Notes: generated by a model not told the origin, from the letters alone. A stretch of 64,000 nucleotides of DNA from Mucilaginibacter sp. KACC 22773 (GCF_028736215.1 NZ_CP117883.1:558001-622000); one strand, 5' to 3'; shown: positions 33,974-43,079, numbered from the stretch's first letter. Made by a program: numbers and translations.

Positions 33974-35071
33974 TTAGCGTACCGTTTTTCTTCTATTCTT
34001 AATATAGTCCTCAAAAATATACTCGCCTAAACCATTCAGCGAACTGTAAAAAGCCTTGCCGCCGTTAGTTTCTGTAAATTTACGTACAAACTGTTGCAGG
34101 TAAGGGTCTTTGGCTATCATAAATGTGGTTATCGGTATTTTTAAGCGCTTGCACTGCGCGGCCATGTTAAGGGTTTTGTTAACCACTTTCCTATCTAACC
34201 CTATGCTGTTTTTATAATATTTAGTGCCTTCCTTTAAACAGGTAGGTTTACCATCGGTAATCATGAATATTTGCTTATTATGCGTTTTACGGCGGCGCAA
34301 TAAATCAGTAGCCAGCTCTAACCCTGCATAGGTATTGGTATGATAAGGGCCTACCTGTAAATAGGGCAGGTCCTGCAGGGTTATAGGCCAGGCATCGTTA
34401 CCAAAAACAACAATATCCAGGGTATCCTTAGGGTATTTGGTACGGATAAGCTCGGCAAGCGCCATTGCTACTTTTTTGGCCGGGGTTATCCGGTCTTCGC
34501 CATAAAGAATCATGGAGTGCGAGATATCTATCATCAGCACGGTAGAGGTAAGGGTTTTATAATCCATTTCCTCTACTTCCAGGTCGCGTTCAGTCATCAT
34601 AAAATCACCGATGCCATGGTTAACCTGGGCATTATGGATAGATTGGGTCATATCTATCTGATCTAAACTATCGCCAAATTCAAACTCGCGGCGTTCTGCA
34701 TTTTTTTCATCGCCCTGCCCCGATTGTGGCGAGCGGTGATTACCCTTCCCCGATTTTTTAAGCTTACCAAAAATTTCTTCCAATGCCGATTGGCGGATGC
34801 TTTGCTCGGTTTTAGCGGTGATATTAAAACCACCGGTTTGCTGATCATCGCTTAAATAGCCTTTTTGCTTAAGTTCATCAATAAAGTCGCCAATACCATA
34901 ATCATCGTTGGTAAGGTTATATTGCTTATCAAGTTCATTTAGCCAGGCCAACGCTTCGCCTGCATCGCCCGATGTATAGTTGAGCAATTCGAGGAATAAT
35001 TTCAATAATTCTTCAAATCCGCCTTTAGGGATCTGGTTGGGGGTAAACCTGGAAAATCCAAAACCACGCAT
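33974..35071 (-). CDS. VWA-domain protein, partner of the ChlI/MoxR-like ATPase
   Basis: 365 residues. The MIDAS metal site is D182-I-S184-H-S186, with later Thr (NTYAGLELA) and Asp (ITDGKPT) elements. The N-terminal 150 residues are helical and charged, with a Gly/Ser/Lys-rich linker around 104-122. It resembles ChlD-like or CoxE-like adaptors that work with MoxR/ChlI ATPases. It is cytoplasmic and upstream of the ATPase gene in the same direction, separated by a 154-bp repeat. Confidence 0.88.
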   Translation of the reverse strand: MRGFGFSRFTPNQIPKGGFEELLKLFLELLNYTSGDAGEALAWLNELDKQYNLTNDDYGIGDFIDELKQKGYLSDDQQTGGFNITAKTEQSIRQSALEEIFGKLKKSGKGNHRSPQSGQGDEKNAERREFEFGDSLDQIDMTQSIHNAQVNHGIGDFMMTERDLEVEEMDYKTLTSTVLMIDISHSMILYGEDRITPAKKVAMALAELIRTKYPKDTLDIVVFGNDAWPITLQDLPYLQVGPYHTNTYAGLELATDLLRRRKTHNKQIFMITDGKPTCLKEGTKYYKNSIGLDRKVVNKTLNMAAQCKRLKIPITTFMIAKDPYLQQFVRKFTETNGGKAFYSSLNGLGEYIFEDYIKNRRKTVR

Positions 35072-35178
35072 ATCTTGTCCTTTCTGTACTATAAAGGAAC
35101 GGATAATTATTATGAAAAGTTTGGAGCAGGAGGGATTAAAACAAATTGTTAGGTAAGAATGACAATTTAGAGGTTTTT

Positions 35179-35213
35179 AATTTGAGGATTTGAAAATTTG
35201 AGAATTTGAAAAT
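35179..35213. repeat. Third TTTGAAAA-type repeat, identical 35 bp to 14017-14051
   Basis: This 35-bp stretch is the same as 14017-14051, starting AATTTGAGGATTTGAAAA. It lies between the PfkB and VWA genes. No matching complementary arm of similar length was seen next to it, so it may be a half-unit. Confidence 0.75.
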
Positions 35214-35297
35214 GAATGCTCTAAAAGTTTAAGAACTGGAAGATGCGAAGTCTGCCAGTCCTTAAATATTTTTGAATTTTGAATTTTTATTTTTGAA

Positions 35298-36176
35298 TTA
35301 AATATACACCAAACTATTCAAAAGTTCTGTAGGGTAAATAGGGTTGGCGCCGCGCTGGCTGGCAACATATGCACCTACGGTACAGGCTTTATCAACAACC
35401 ATTTGCATAGGGTGTTTAGCCAGCAACCCAGCTACAAAGGTGGCCAGGAATGCATCGCCTGCGCCTACCGAATCGCCAACTTTTACGGGGCAGCCGGGGC
35501 TTTCATAAAACTCGTAATCGTGCCATACTATGGCGCCGTGTTCGCCGCGCGTTACGCAGATGGTGCGGTTATGATATTTGGAGCGGAATTCGGTTATCTG
35601 GTCGCGTAAGGAGCGGCTACTGCCGCCAATTAACAAGTTAGCCTCGTCTTCGTTCATTTTCACTACATCGGCGCGGGCAACCAGTGTTTCGATGGTAGAT
35701 AGTGTGTAATGTGGCGGGCGCAGGTTTACATCAAATATTTTGAGCGCGTCGGTTTCGTCGAGCAGGTTAAGTAATGTTTCGCGTGTTTTGGCCGAGCGGC
35801 AGGCCAGGCTGCCGTAAACAATAGCCGCCGAATTTTTAGCTGCAGCGTTAAGCGCATCGGTAGTTTCAATACAATCCCATGAAACAGGTTCGGGTATAAT
35901 GTAGGTTGCCTGGTTGTTCTCGTCCAGCTGCACGGTAACCTCGCAGGTTGGGTATTCGTCGTCCTGTTGGATGAGGCCGGAGTACAGCCCGTTTGATTTC
36001 AGGAATTCGATCAGCATGTCGCCACTGTTATCCATCCCAACCGAACTTGCAAAGGCAACTTTTACACCTTGCTGTACAAGATGCCTGGCCACATTCATAG
36101 GCGCGCCGCCTGCTTTTTTACCATCGCCAAAAGCATCCCATAAAACTTCGCCGAAGCTTAATACCTGGTTTTTCAT
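35298..36176 (-). CDS. PfkB-family carbohydrate kinase (fructokinase-like)
   Basis: 292 residues, ribokinase fold. The N-terminal sugar-binding GGAPMNVARHL motif and the C-terminal catalytic block VGDSVGAGDAFLA, with the base Asp, are intact. VCVTRGEHGA marks the nucleotide region. It phosphorylates a sugar such as fructose, but the exact substrate cannot be read from sequence. Its promoter region is occupied by a palindromic element shared with the divergent gene. Confidence 0.88.
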   Translation of the reverse strand: MKNQVLSFGEVLWDAFGDGKKAGGAPMNVARHLVQQGVKVAFASSVGMDNSGDMLIEFLKSNGLYSGLIQQDDEYPTCEVTVQLDENNQATYIIPEPVSWDCIETTDALNAAAKNSAAIVYGSLACRSAKTRETLLNLLDETDALKIFDVNLRPPHYTLSTIETLVARADVVKMNEDEANLLIGGSSRSLRDQITEFRSKYHNRTICVTRGEHGAIVWHDYEFYESPGCPVKVGDSVGAGDAFLATFVAGLLAKHPMQMVVDKACTVGAYVASQRGANPIYPTELLNSLVYI

Positions 36177-36223
36177 AAAAGAGTTTTTTTAAAGGCAGTA
36201 AACTCAAAGATAGTTTATTTTTT

Positions 36224-36309
36224 GTCTGAACCGGAATTCACCGAATTAAAGAATTTTCAATTTTTTTTAACTCTGCTGGTTCCGTAAATTCGGTGAATTC
36301 CGGGTCAGA
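36224..36309. repeat. Palindromic MITE-like element, copy 2 (GTCTGAAC family)
   Basis: Arms at 36225-36247 and 36287-36309 are 23-bp inverted copies with one mismatch (TCTGAACCGGAATTCACCGA and onward). It fills most of the divergent gap between the PfkB and NTF2-like genes, so it could carry or disrupt their promoters. It is related to 19315-19407. Confidence 0.8.
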
Positions 36310-36330
36310 TAATTTAACTATCTTCAAATT

Positions 36331-36750
36331 ATGAAAAAACTCCTCCTGTCAATCCTCCTAATGTTGAGCGTTTACTTATGCCGTGCGCAGGATAAGCAAT
36401 CTATAGTGAATTTAATGTACACCCAGGAAAAAGCCTGGAACCGTGGCGATGTTGAAGGGTTTATGCAGGGCTACTGGAAATCAGATTCGCTGGTGTTTGT
36501 AGGAAAAAACGGGCCCGACTATGGCTGGCAAACCACGCTTGATCATTACAAAAAGCGTTACCCGGGCAAGGCTGCTATGGGCCGGCTTAAATTTACCATT
36601 TTACAGGTAAAAGTGCTTGATGCCACCAATGCATTTGTTTTGGGAGGCTGGCACCTTAAGCGCATTAAAGATGAGTTGGGCGGTTATTATACCCTTTGGT
36701 TCCGCAAAATTAAAGGCGAATGGAAAATAGTTTGCGACCACACAAGTTAG
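36331..36750 (+). CDS. Exported NTF2/SnoaL-like protein (DUF4440 type)
   Basis: 139 residues with a signal peptide (about 1-20, ending LCRAQ). The body has the alpha+beta cone fold pattern: IVNLMYTQEKAWNRGDVEGFMQGYW, then WQTTLDHYKKRYP and a C-terminal GEWKIVCDHTS strand. The family includes enzymes and binding proteins; no specific function can be given. It is divergent from the sugar kinase. Confidence 0.82.
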   Translation: MKKLLLSILLMLSVYLCRAQDKQSIVNLMYTQEKAWNRGDVEGFMQGYWKSDSLVFVGKNGPDYGWQTTLDHYKKRYPGKAAMGRLKFTILQVKVLDATNAFVLGGWHLKRIKDELGGYYTLWFRKIKGEWKIVCDHTS

Positions 36751-36757
36751 TTCCGGA

Positions 36758-36789
36758 TTTGAGATTTGCTCAAAACCTTTTTACATTTG
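36758..36789 (+). promoter_or_regulatory. Promoter TTTG-N20-TACATTTG ahead of nadR-like gene
   Basis: -33 TTTG at 36758-36761 and -7 TACATTTG at 36782-36789 are 20 bp apart, a full match to the Bacteroidota consensus. The start is expected near 36796, within the palindrome CCCCCGGGGG (36791-36800), just before the ATG at 36809. Confidence 0.7.
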
Positions 36790-36808
36790 GCCCCCGGGGG
36801 TTTAATGG

Positions 36809-37801
36809 ATGAAAAGAGGTTTGGTTATAGGCAAGTTTATGCCTTTGCACAAAGGGCACATCGCGTTAATTGACTTTGCTTTGCAGCATTGCGATGATCT
36901 TATTGTTTTGGTAAGTGCCAGCTATGATGAGCCCATATGGGGAAGCCGTAGGCTGGAGTGGGTTAAGGAAACTTATAAAGAGAATAATAAGGTGAGGCCG
37001 TGGCTGTTAAATTATGATGAAGCCGTTTTGCCAAACACTTCTGCATCGTCTGAAGGTGTATCCCGCATCTGGGCCAATTATTTGCAAAAGGAATTACCCC
37101 CTATTGATATTATATTTGCATCAGAACCTTATGGCGCCTATATGGGAAGGTTTTTGAATTGCGAAAGCATGATATTTGACGAGCCACGCAAAATAGTACC
37201 GGTAACGGCCACGCAGATAAGGGATAAGCCGTTTGCTTTCTGGAATTTTTTGGCAGATGCTGCCAAGCCTTACTTTACCAAAAAGATATGCCTGCTGGGA
37301 ACCGAGTCTACCGGCAAAACCACCATGGCAAAACGGTTGGCGCATCATTTTCATACAGTCGAGGTGGCCGAAATGGCCCGCGATATTTTGGAACATACCA
37401 ACGAATGTACTGAGGATGATTTGCAGCGGATAGCCGAGCTGCACGCCAAAACCATCAACGAAAAGATAAAAGATGCCAACAAGATTTTGTTTGTAGATAC
37501 TGATCTGAACACTACCCGGTCATACAGTCACTTTTTGTTTGATAAGGATTTAGAGGTGCCGGAATGGGTTGAGGCAGCCAATCATTTCGATTTGTATATA
37601 TACCTGGATGTTGATGCCCCATATGTGCAGGACGGCACCCGGCTTAACGAGACAGACAGGAACAGGCTGGACGAAAGCCACAAACAGGAATTGGCCAATC
37701 ATGGTATTCACTATGTTTTGATACAGGGTGATAGTTGGGACGAAAGATTTGAAAAAGCCGGGAAAGCAGTGGTGCAGTTTATAAAAACAGGAACTGTTTA
37801 A
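36809..37801 (+). CDS. nadR: NadR-like bifunctional NMN adenylyltransferase / ribosylnicotinamide kinase
   Basis: 330 residues in two domains. Residues 1-150 are a nucleotidyltransferase with GKFMPLHKGH (8-17). Residues 160-330 are a P-loop kinase with GTESTGKTT near 168-176, FVDTDLNTT and DGTRLNE. The E. coli protein has an extra N-terminal HTH repressor domain; here it is absent, so this form is enzymatic only. It salvages nicotinamide riboside to NAD. It has its own consensus promoter. Confidence 0.9.
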   Translation: MKRGLVIGKFMPLHKGHIALIDFALQHCDDLIVLVSASYDEPIWGSRRLEWVKETYKENNKVRPWLLNYDEAVLPNTSASSEGVSRIWANYLQKELPPIDIIFASEPYGAYMGRFLNCESMIFDEPRKIVPVTATQIRDKPFAFWNFLADAAKPYFTKKICLLGTESTGKTTMAKRLAHHFHTVEVAEMARDILEHTNECTEDDLQRIAELHAKTINEKIKDANKILFVDTDLNTTRSYSHFLFDKDLEVPEWVEAANHFDLYIYLDVDAPYVQDGTRLNETDRNRLDESHKQELANHGIHYVLIQGDSWDERFEKAGKAVVQFIKTGTV

Positions 37802-38061
37802 TTGCCAGGTAAATGTTGTATTTCAGCTGCCTATAACCCTAAGGTCAGCCATCGTCTTAAATAATTCATTTTTATAACCTTCATTAAAAACAGACTGCTA
37901 TAACCAAGGGCAAAGCACAATTTGTAGCCTGCCGGGGCAATCACTTGGGTATAATAATTTAACGGTTAATTATACTTACATTCACACAACTTTGTTTTAC
38001 AAAAAGGGGCTAAAATTGCAGAACAAATTTTGCGCATAAGTGTTTCCTCTTACAACTAATT

Positions 38062-40788
38062 ATGAGCATAAAAAGATTCCAGGTTTCGGGCAAGTTCAGT
38101 GATGTTAGTAACAGCCTGCAGGCATCTGATGTTCTGGACTATTTACCGGTAGCTGTTTATGCATGCGACAACCTTGGATACATCACCGATTACAATAAAT
38201 CTGCTGCAACACTATGGGGTCGCGAACCGGATATAGGAAAAGATTTATGGTGTGGATCATCGAAAATATTAAATAACGATAATGAACCAATTGCACCCGA
38301 TGAATGCCCTATGGCCCGTAGCCTTAAAGAGGGGGTTTGCATTGAAGGAGAGCCAATAATTATTGAAAGGCAGGACGGTACAAGGATAAATGTGCTGTCA
38401 TATCCTGTGCCTCGTTTTGACTTGAGTGGGACATTAATTGGCGGCATAAACACGTTGATAGATATAACCGGGCAAGTAAAAATGGATCAAAAGCAGGCCA
38501 TGCTGGCTGCTATAGTTGATACATCGGACGATGCCATCATCAGTAAAACGCTCCAGGGAATTATTACCAGCTGGAATAAGGCGGCAGAAAGAATGTTTGG
38601 TTATACCGAGGCCGAAACGCTTGGTAAACATATATCAATAATTATCCCCGCCAACCGGATAGCCGAGGAAGAAACGATAATAAATAATATAGCCAAGGGG
38701 AATGCGATAATCCACTTTGAAACCTACCGGTTAACAAAATATGGAAAAGAAATCCCCATTTCGCTTTCTGTTTCGGCGATAAGAGACCAGGACGGACGAA
38801 TAACGGGTGCTTCTAAAATTGCACGGGACCTTACCGATGTATATGCTGCCGATGAAAAAAAGGCCGTATTATCGGCCATAGTTGATACATCTGACGATGC
38901 TATAATCAACAAAAATATGCAGGGCATTGTAACCAGCTGGAATAAATCTGCCGAAAAAACTTTTGGTTATTCGCAGGACGAGGCTGTTGGCAAACACATT
39001 TCTTTAATCATCCCACAGGACCGGTTGAGTGAAGAGGAAATTATAATACAAAATATTTCGGCCGGTAACCGTATCGACCATTTTGAAACGATAAGGATAA
39101 AAAAGGACGGGGATACCGTCCCCATTTTACTATCGGTATCTCCGATTAAAGATAAAAGCGGCAATGTTATCGGCGCATCTAAAATTGCCCGCGATATCAG
39201 CGAAAGAAAAATTGCCGGAGCAAAGCAAGCTATGCTGGCAGCAATTGTAGATACATCAGATGACGCTATCATCAGTAAAACGCTGCAGGGCATCGTTACC
39301 AGCTGGAATAAAGCTGCCGAAAAAACTTTTGGATATACCGAGAACGAAGTGATAGGGAAACACATATCCTTTTTAATCCCCAAGGACAGGTTGCAGGAAG
39401 AAGAAATTATTATCCGGAATGTGGCCAATGGCATCAGAGTAGATCATTTTGAAACTGTTAGGCTAACCAAAAGCGGGCAACCCATACCAATTTCACTTTC
39501 AGTATCGCCAATTAAAGACGATAACGGTATAGTAATTGGGGCCTCGAAAATAGCACGCGACATAAGCGCCTTAAAAACAGCTTTGCTTAAAACGCAACGT
39601 TATGCTGAGCATCTTGAAGTGATTAATTCTTTAAGCAGAACGATTTCGGAAGACCTTGACATGGAGGTTATTTTACAAAAAATTACGGATATAACCACAC
39701 AATTAACAGGCGCGCAATTTGGTGCCTTTATTTATACCGACCGTAAGCTCTCCACCGGCGAAGTTTATACATTATGTACATCATCCGGCGCATCTAAGCA
39801 GGAATTTGAGCAGTTTAACTTTATAGCAAATTCGTGGTTGTTTAACTTCGCATTTACAAGCAATGCTATTATACGCATTGATGATATTAACAAGGTAAGC
39901 CTGGCCAGCAAAGACCTGCCTCGCGGGCATCCGCCTGTTGCAAGTTACCTGGGCGTTCCGTTAACTGAAAGTTCTGCAAATATTATTGCCGGCCTTTTCT
40001 TTGTACATGCAGAAGCCGGTATGTTTACCAGGGAACATGAAGTTATTTTACAGGCCATATCCCTGCAGGCCGTAATTGCCTTGCAAAATGCCCGGTTATA
40101 TAAAGAGGTGGTAAATTTGAACCTGAAGAAAGACGAATTTATTGGGATGGCCAGCCATGAATTAAGAACGCCGCTAACCAGTATTTCCGGATATCTGCAA
40201 ATTTTAGACCGGTTAGAAACCAATGAAAAAAGCAAAAGGTTTGTATCCAAAACAGTGCGGCAGGTCAGAAAACTTTCGTCCCTTGTATCTGATCTGTTAG
40301 ATGTATCCAAAATTGAAGCTGGAAAGCTGGAGCTGAACAAACGGCATTTTAATATAAAAAGAATAGTGGAAGAAGCGATCGAACTCATTCAGGATGCGCA
40401 AATCAGCCATCAAATCAATTTTAAATCAAACGTAGATGTTTTAACTATAACAGCCGACCCTCAAAGGATTGAGCAGGTGATTATTAACCTGCTAACCAAT
40501 GCTATCAAATATTCACCTGCCGGCAAAAAAGTAGACGTTGTACTGGAAGATCTTGGCAGCGAAGTTAAGATTGGAGTTAAAGATTCGGGAATAGGTATAA
40601 AACCAGATAAGCAGAAGAATATTTTCAATCGCTTTTACCGGGTCGAGGACCTTAATCCAAGTATGGCCGGGTTAGGAATAGGGCTTTACATTTGTAAAGA
40701 AATTACCGAACGGCATGGCGGAAAACTGTGGGTTGATAGCGCATACGGAGCCGGCAGCACCTTTTGGTTTTCATTGCCGGTTAAATAA
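38062..40788 (+). CDS. Soluble hybrid PAS-PAS-PAS-PAS-GAF sensor histidine kinase
   Basis: 908 residues, no membrane spans. A divergent first PAS (about 20-135) is followed by three tandem PAS modules with an exact 122-residue period (147-268, 269-390, 391-512), each starting with LAAIVDTSDDAII or a near copy and containing SWNK.AE..FGY and ISASKIARD-like ends. A GAF domain (about 525-680) precedes the kinase core: H699 in MASHELRTPL, N box NLLTNAIKYS, G1 DSGIGI, G2 GLGIGL. No receiver domain and no adjacent response regulator gene: an orphan kinase. A candidate promoter TTTG..TAAAATTG lies near 37991-38018. Confidence 0.93.
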   Translation: MSIKRFQVSGKFSDVSNSLQASDVLDYLPVAVYACDNLGYITDYNKSAATLWGREPDIGKDLWCGSSKILNNDNEPIAPDECPMARSLKEGVCIEGEPIIIERQDGTRINVLSYPVPRFDLSGTLIGGINTLIDITGQVKMDQKQAMLAAIVDTSDDAIISKTLQGIITSWNKAAERMFGYTEAETLGKHISIIIPANRIAEEETIINNIAKGNAIIHFETYRLTKYGKEIPISLSVSAIRDQDGRITGASKIARDLTDVYAADEKKAVLSAIVDTSDDAIINKNMQGIVTSWNKSAEKTFGYSQDEAVGKHISLIIPQDRLSEEEIIIQNISAGNRIDHFETIRIKKDGDTVPILLSVSPIKDKSGNVIGASKIARDISERKIAGAKQAMLAAIVDTSDDAIISKTLQGIVTSWNKAAEKTFGYTENEVIGKHISFLIPKDRLQEEEIIIRNVANGIRVDHFETVRLTKSGQPIPISLSVSPIKDDNGIVIGASKIARDISALKTALLKTQRYAEHLEVINSLSRTISEDLDMEVILQKITDITTQLTGAQFGAFIYTDRKLSTGEVYTLCTSSGASKQEFEQFNFIANSWLFNFAFTSNAIIRIDDINKVSLASKDLPRGHPPVASYLGVPLTESSANIIAGLFFVHAEAGMFTREHEVILQAISLQAVIALQNARLYKEVVNLNLKKDEFIGMASHELRTPLTSISGYLQILDRLETNEKSKRFVSKTVRQVRKLSSLVSDLLDVSKIEAGKLELNKRHFNIKRIVEEAIELIQDAQISHQINFKSNVDVLTITADPQRIEQVIINLLTNAIKYSPAGKKVDVVLEDLGSEVKIGVKDSGIGIKPDKQKNIFNRFYRVEDLNPSMAGLGIGLYICKEITERHGGKLWVDSAYGAGSTFWFSLPVK

Positions 40789-41069
40789 GTTACAATATCC
40801 CGTTATACAATAGCTCAGAAGCTGTCTAAAAAAAAACAGACCGCCTTTGCGGGTACCCACCAGCTCAACTGTAAAAAAATAATGACTGCAAATGGTAGTA
40901 AAGACGCATAATTGCATCTCCCGCGGGTTTAAGTTAACCCTTAAAATAAAAAGTTATCTTAGTGTCCCTAATAAGGATATTTAAAGAATTTCCCTTGAAG
41001 AGTTTGGAGCATACAGCCGGCGGTTAAAACGGTATTGGAAAAATACAAGGAATCCTGAATTAAAAACTA

Positions 41070-41930
41070 TCAGCGTAATTGTTGTTTTCTCACCCAACTC
41101 TTCTTAAAATCCAACGGATTTTGGCCCACCATTTTATTGAATAGTTTATTAAAGTAGGATAAGCTTTCGAAGCCAACAGCGTAACACACTTCGGTTACAT
41201 TTTTATCCTGCATCAGCAGGTTTTTGGCAACATCAATGCGGTACTGGTTTACAAAATCGGTGAAGGTGATGTTGGTTTGTTTTTTGAAGTACCTGCAAAA
41301 GGCGGCCGTGGTAAAGTTTACTTTGGCGGCTATCACATTTACATCGGGGTGGCGGTTGTAATTACCGCCGATGTATTCATACACGGCACCCATCCTGATT
41401 TTATCTTTCAAGAAAAATTGCAGGCTAATATCCTCATCATTTAAAATGGTTATTTTGTCAGAATTGGCCAGCACCTGGAAAATCTCCATCAACGCCAATA
41501 ATTGGCCAAATGAGGTTAACGTCGGCAACTGCTTTAACTTTTGTACGGCTATGCTTTTGGTTTCGCCATGAAATGCAATGCCATTGGCTGCTTTTTTAAA
41601 TAGTTGGTTGATGGGGGTAAACTCGGGCGTTGTGCTTACGGCCGTGCCCAAAAAATCTTCTCTCAATTGAACAACAATCTGGTGATATTCGCTGCGGAGG
41701 CGGTAATCAAAATTAAGATGAGGCAAATTACTGCCGATTAAAACCAAATCGCTTTGGGTATACCCTGATATGTGCGAACCAACATGCCTTATCCCGGTGT
41801 CAGCTTCTACGTATACCAATTCATATTCGGGGTGGTAATGCCATAAAAAGGTATTGCGGAGCCTGGGCGAAAATAGCTTGAATGATTTGCCCGGTTCAAA
41901 ATCAACTACCTCCAATTGTATTTTATCCAT
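41070..41930 (-). CDS. AraC-family transcription regulator
   Basis: 286 residues. The N-terminal cupin-like domain (YHPEYELVYVE, GSNLPH) binds an effector. The C-terminal double HTH (about 180-280) ends YAVGFESLSYFNKLFNKMVGQNPLDFKK, the usual signature. It is divergent from the dioxygenase-like gene, with the intergenic region 41931-42054 carrying a two-copy direct repeat. It therefore probably controls that gene and itself. Confidence 0.92.
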   Translation of the reverse strand: MDKIQLEVVDFEPGKSFKLFSPRLRNTFLWHYHPEYELVYVEADTGIRHVGSHISGYTQSDLVLIGSNLPHLNFDYRLRSEYHQIVVQLREDFLGTAVSTTPEFTPINQLFKKAANGIAFHGETKSIAVQKLKQLPTLTSFGQLLALMEIFQVLANSDKITILNDEDISLQFFLKDKIRMGAVYEYIGGNYNRHPDVNVIAAKVNFTTAAFCRYFKKQTNITFTDFVNQYRIDVAKNLLMQDKNVTEVCYAVGFESLSYFNKLFNKMVGQNPLDFKKSWVRKQQLR

Positions 41931-41967
41931 TCCTTATTATCCATTGATGTTTAATAAAGATACATAT

Positions 41968-41995
41968 TTGGTCAATACAGAGCAAATATTGGTCA
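41968..41995. promoter_or_regulatory. Candidate AraC operator: TTGGTCA direct repeats 21 bp apart
   Basis: TTGGTCA occurs at 41968-41974 and 41989-41995, on the same strand and exactly two helical turns apart, and the flanking T and C at +8 and +10 also match. AraC-type regulators bind such direct repeats. A -7 match TAGATTTG at 42028-42035 lies downstream. Confidence 0.5.
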
Positions 41996-42027
41996 TTGCA
42001 AAGAATAGCCACCTTTGCAAGGGGCGG

Positions 42028-42035
42028 TAGATTTG
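42028..42035 (+). promoter_or_regulatory. -7 promoter element TAGATTTG for the dioxygenase-like gene
   Basis: Exact TAnnTTTG match 19 bp before the first ATG. A -33 TTTG at the usual distance is missing, which fits a promoter that needs an activator. Confidence 0.5.
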
Positions 42036-42054
42036 TATTATTAAACCAATACAA

Positions 42055-43032
42055 ATGATGAAGACAACAGATGCACCCATGACTATGGCACCCGGACCGG
42101 AAAACGCTCATAAAGAAATTCCTGGCAATCCGTCTACAGCAAAAACAAGCACCATACGCCTCAACGAACGCAAGAACAACGAGCCATTGCACATACTCAG
42201 CGAAGCTGACTGGAAGTTTTGGGTAGACAATGGATACGTGATCATTAAAAATGCAGTACCTAAAGAACAGGTTGCCAAACTGGCCGCTTACCTGTGGGAA
42301 TATGAAGGCAAGGATGCCGATAATATAGAAACCTGGTATAAGAGGCCCAACGCCCAAATGCAAATGACCGAGCTGAATAACACGGGTATGGTTGAGATTT
42401 ATAACCAGCAATTGATGTGGGATAATCGCCAGTACCCCAAGGTTCATGCTGCATTTGCCGATATTTGGGGCACCGAAAAACTTTGGGTTACTATTGACAG
42501 GGCTAACCTGAACTTTCCGCTTAAGCCAGGTTTCGAATACAAGGGTTTTATCCATTGGGATTATGATCCCGAAACCAGGCCGCAAAACGTACAGGGTGTA
42601 CTTGCGCTGGCCGACCAGACTGACGAGACGATGGGCGGTTTTCAGTGCATCCCCGAATTGTACCGTACCTATGATACCTGGAAACTTACCCAGCCCGCAG
42701 ATAGAGATCATTACAAACCAGATACTACCGGCTTTGAGATAGAGAAGGTGAAACTGGAAGCCGGCGACTTGCTGATATTTAACAGCCTGCAGCCCCATGG
42801 TATTCGCCCCAATACCAGTAATAACAAAGTAAGGATAGCCCAATACATTGCTATGATGCCCGCTCAGGAAGACAATGAAGAATTGAGGCAGTGGCGCATT
42901 AATAGCTGGCGAAGCCGCGAAGCTATGCAAGGCTACGCCTTCCCCGGCGACCCGATGGAACGCGAAAAGCAAAATCCGGTTGCAGAATTATCTGATTTAG
43001 GAAAGAAGCTCCTGGGATTGGAGAGATGGTAG
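42055..43032 (+). CDS. Phytanoyl-CoA dioxygenase (PhyH) family protein
   Basis: 325 residues. Fe(II) ligands of the double-stranded beta helix are H167-W-D169 (IHWDYD) and H248 (QPHGIRPN), with the 2-oxoglutarate Arg in KVRIAQY as a candidate. The reaction is a 2-oxoglutarate-dependent hydroxylation of an unknown small substrate. Two consecutive ATGs (42055 and 42058) are possible starts. It is divergent from an AraC regulator, suggesting induction by a nutrient. It ends at a tandem terminator pair. A 349-codon open frame on the opposite strand here is a shadow. Confidence 0.85.
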   Translation: MMKTTDAPMTMAPGPENAHKEIPGNPSTAKTSTIRLNERKNNEPLHILSEADWKFWVDNGYVIIKNAVPKEQVAKLAAYLWEYEGKDADNIETWYKRPNAQMQMTELNNTGMVEIYNQQLMWDNRQYPKVHAAFADIWGTEKLWVTIDRANLNFPLKPGFEYKGFIHWDYDPETRPQNVQGVLALADQTDETMGGFQCIPELYRTYDTWKLTQPADRDHYKPDTTGFEIEKVKLEAGDLLIFNSLQPHGIRPNTSNNKVRIAQYIAMMPAQEDNEELRQWRINSWRSREAMQGYAFPGDPMEREKQNPVAELSDLGKKLLGLERW

Positions 43033-43055
43033 AAGGATGATGTGCTTTGGTTTTC

Positions 43056-43079
43056 GTTGGCTGTTTCCTCGCAGCCAAC
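43056..43079. terminator. First of two near-identical hairpins (GTTGGCTG)
   Basis: GTTGGCTG at 43056-43063 pairs with CAGCCAAC at 43072-43079, followed by CTTTTCCTTTT-like T-rich DNA. It sits between convergent genes and can terminate from both sides. Confidence 0.7.

Noticed and set aside
40789..41069. RNA gene or small ORF after the PAS kinase
   Set aside because: Only a weak 4-bp stem (CCGC/GCGG) was seen and no ORF; nothing to support a feature.
41923..42972. 349-codon open frame antisense to the PhyH-like gene
   Set aside because: The opposite strand holds the recognised family with its Fe(II) ligands. The antisense frame is an overlap artefact of codon usage.
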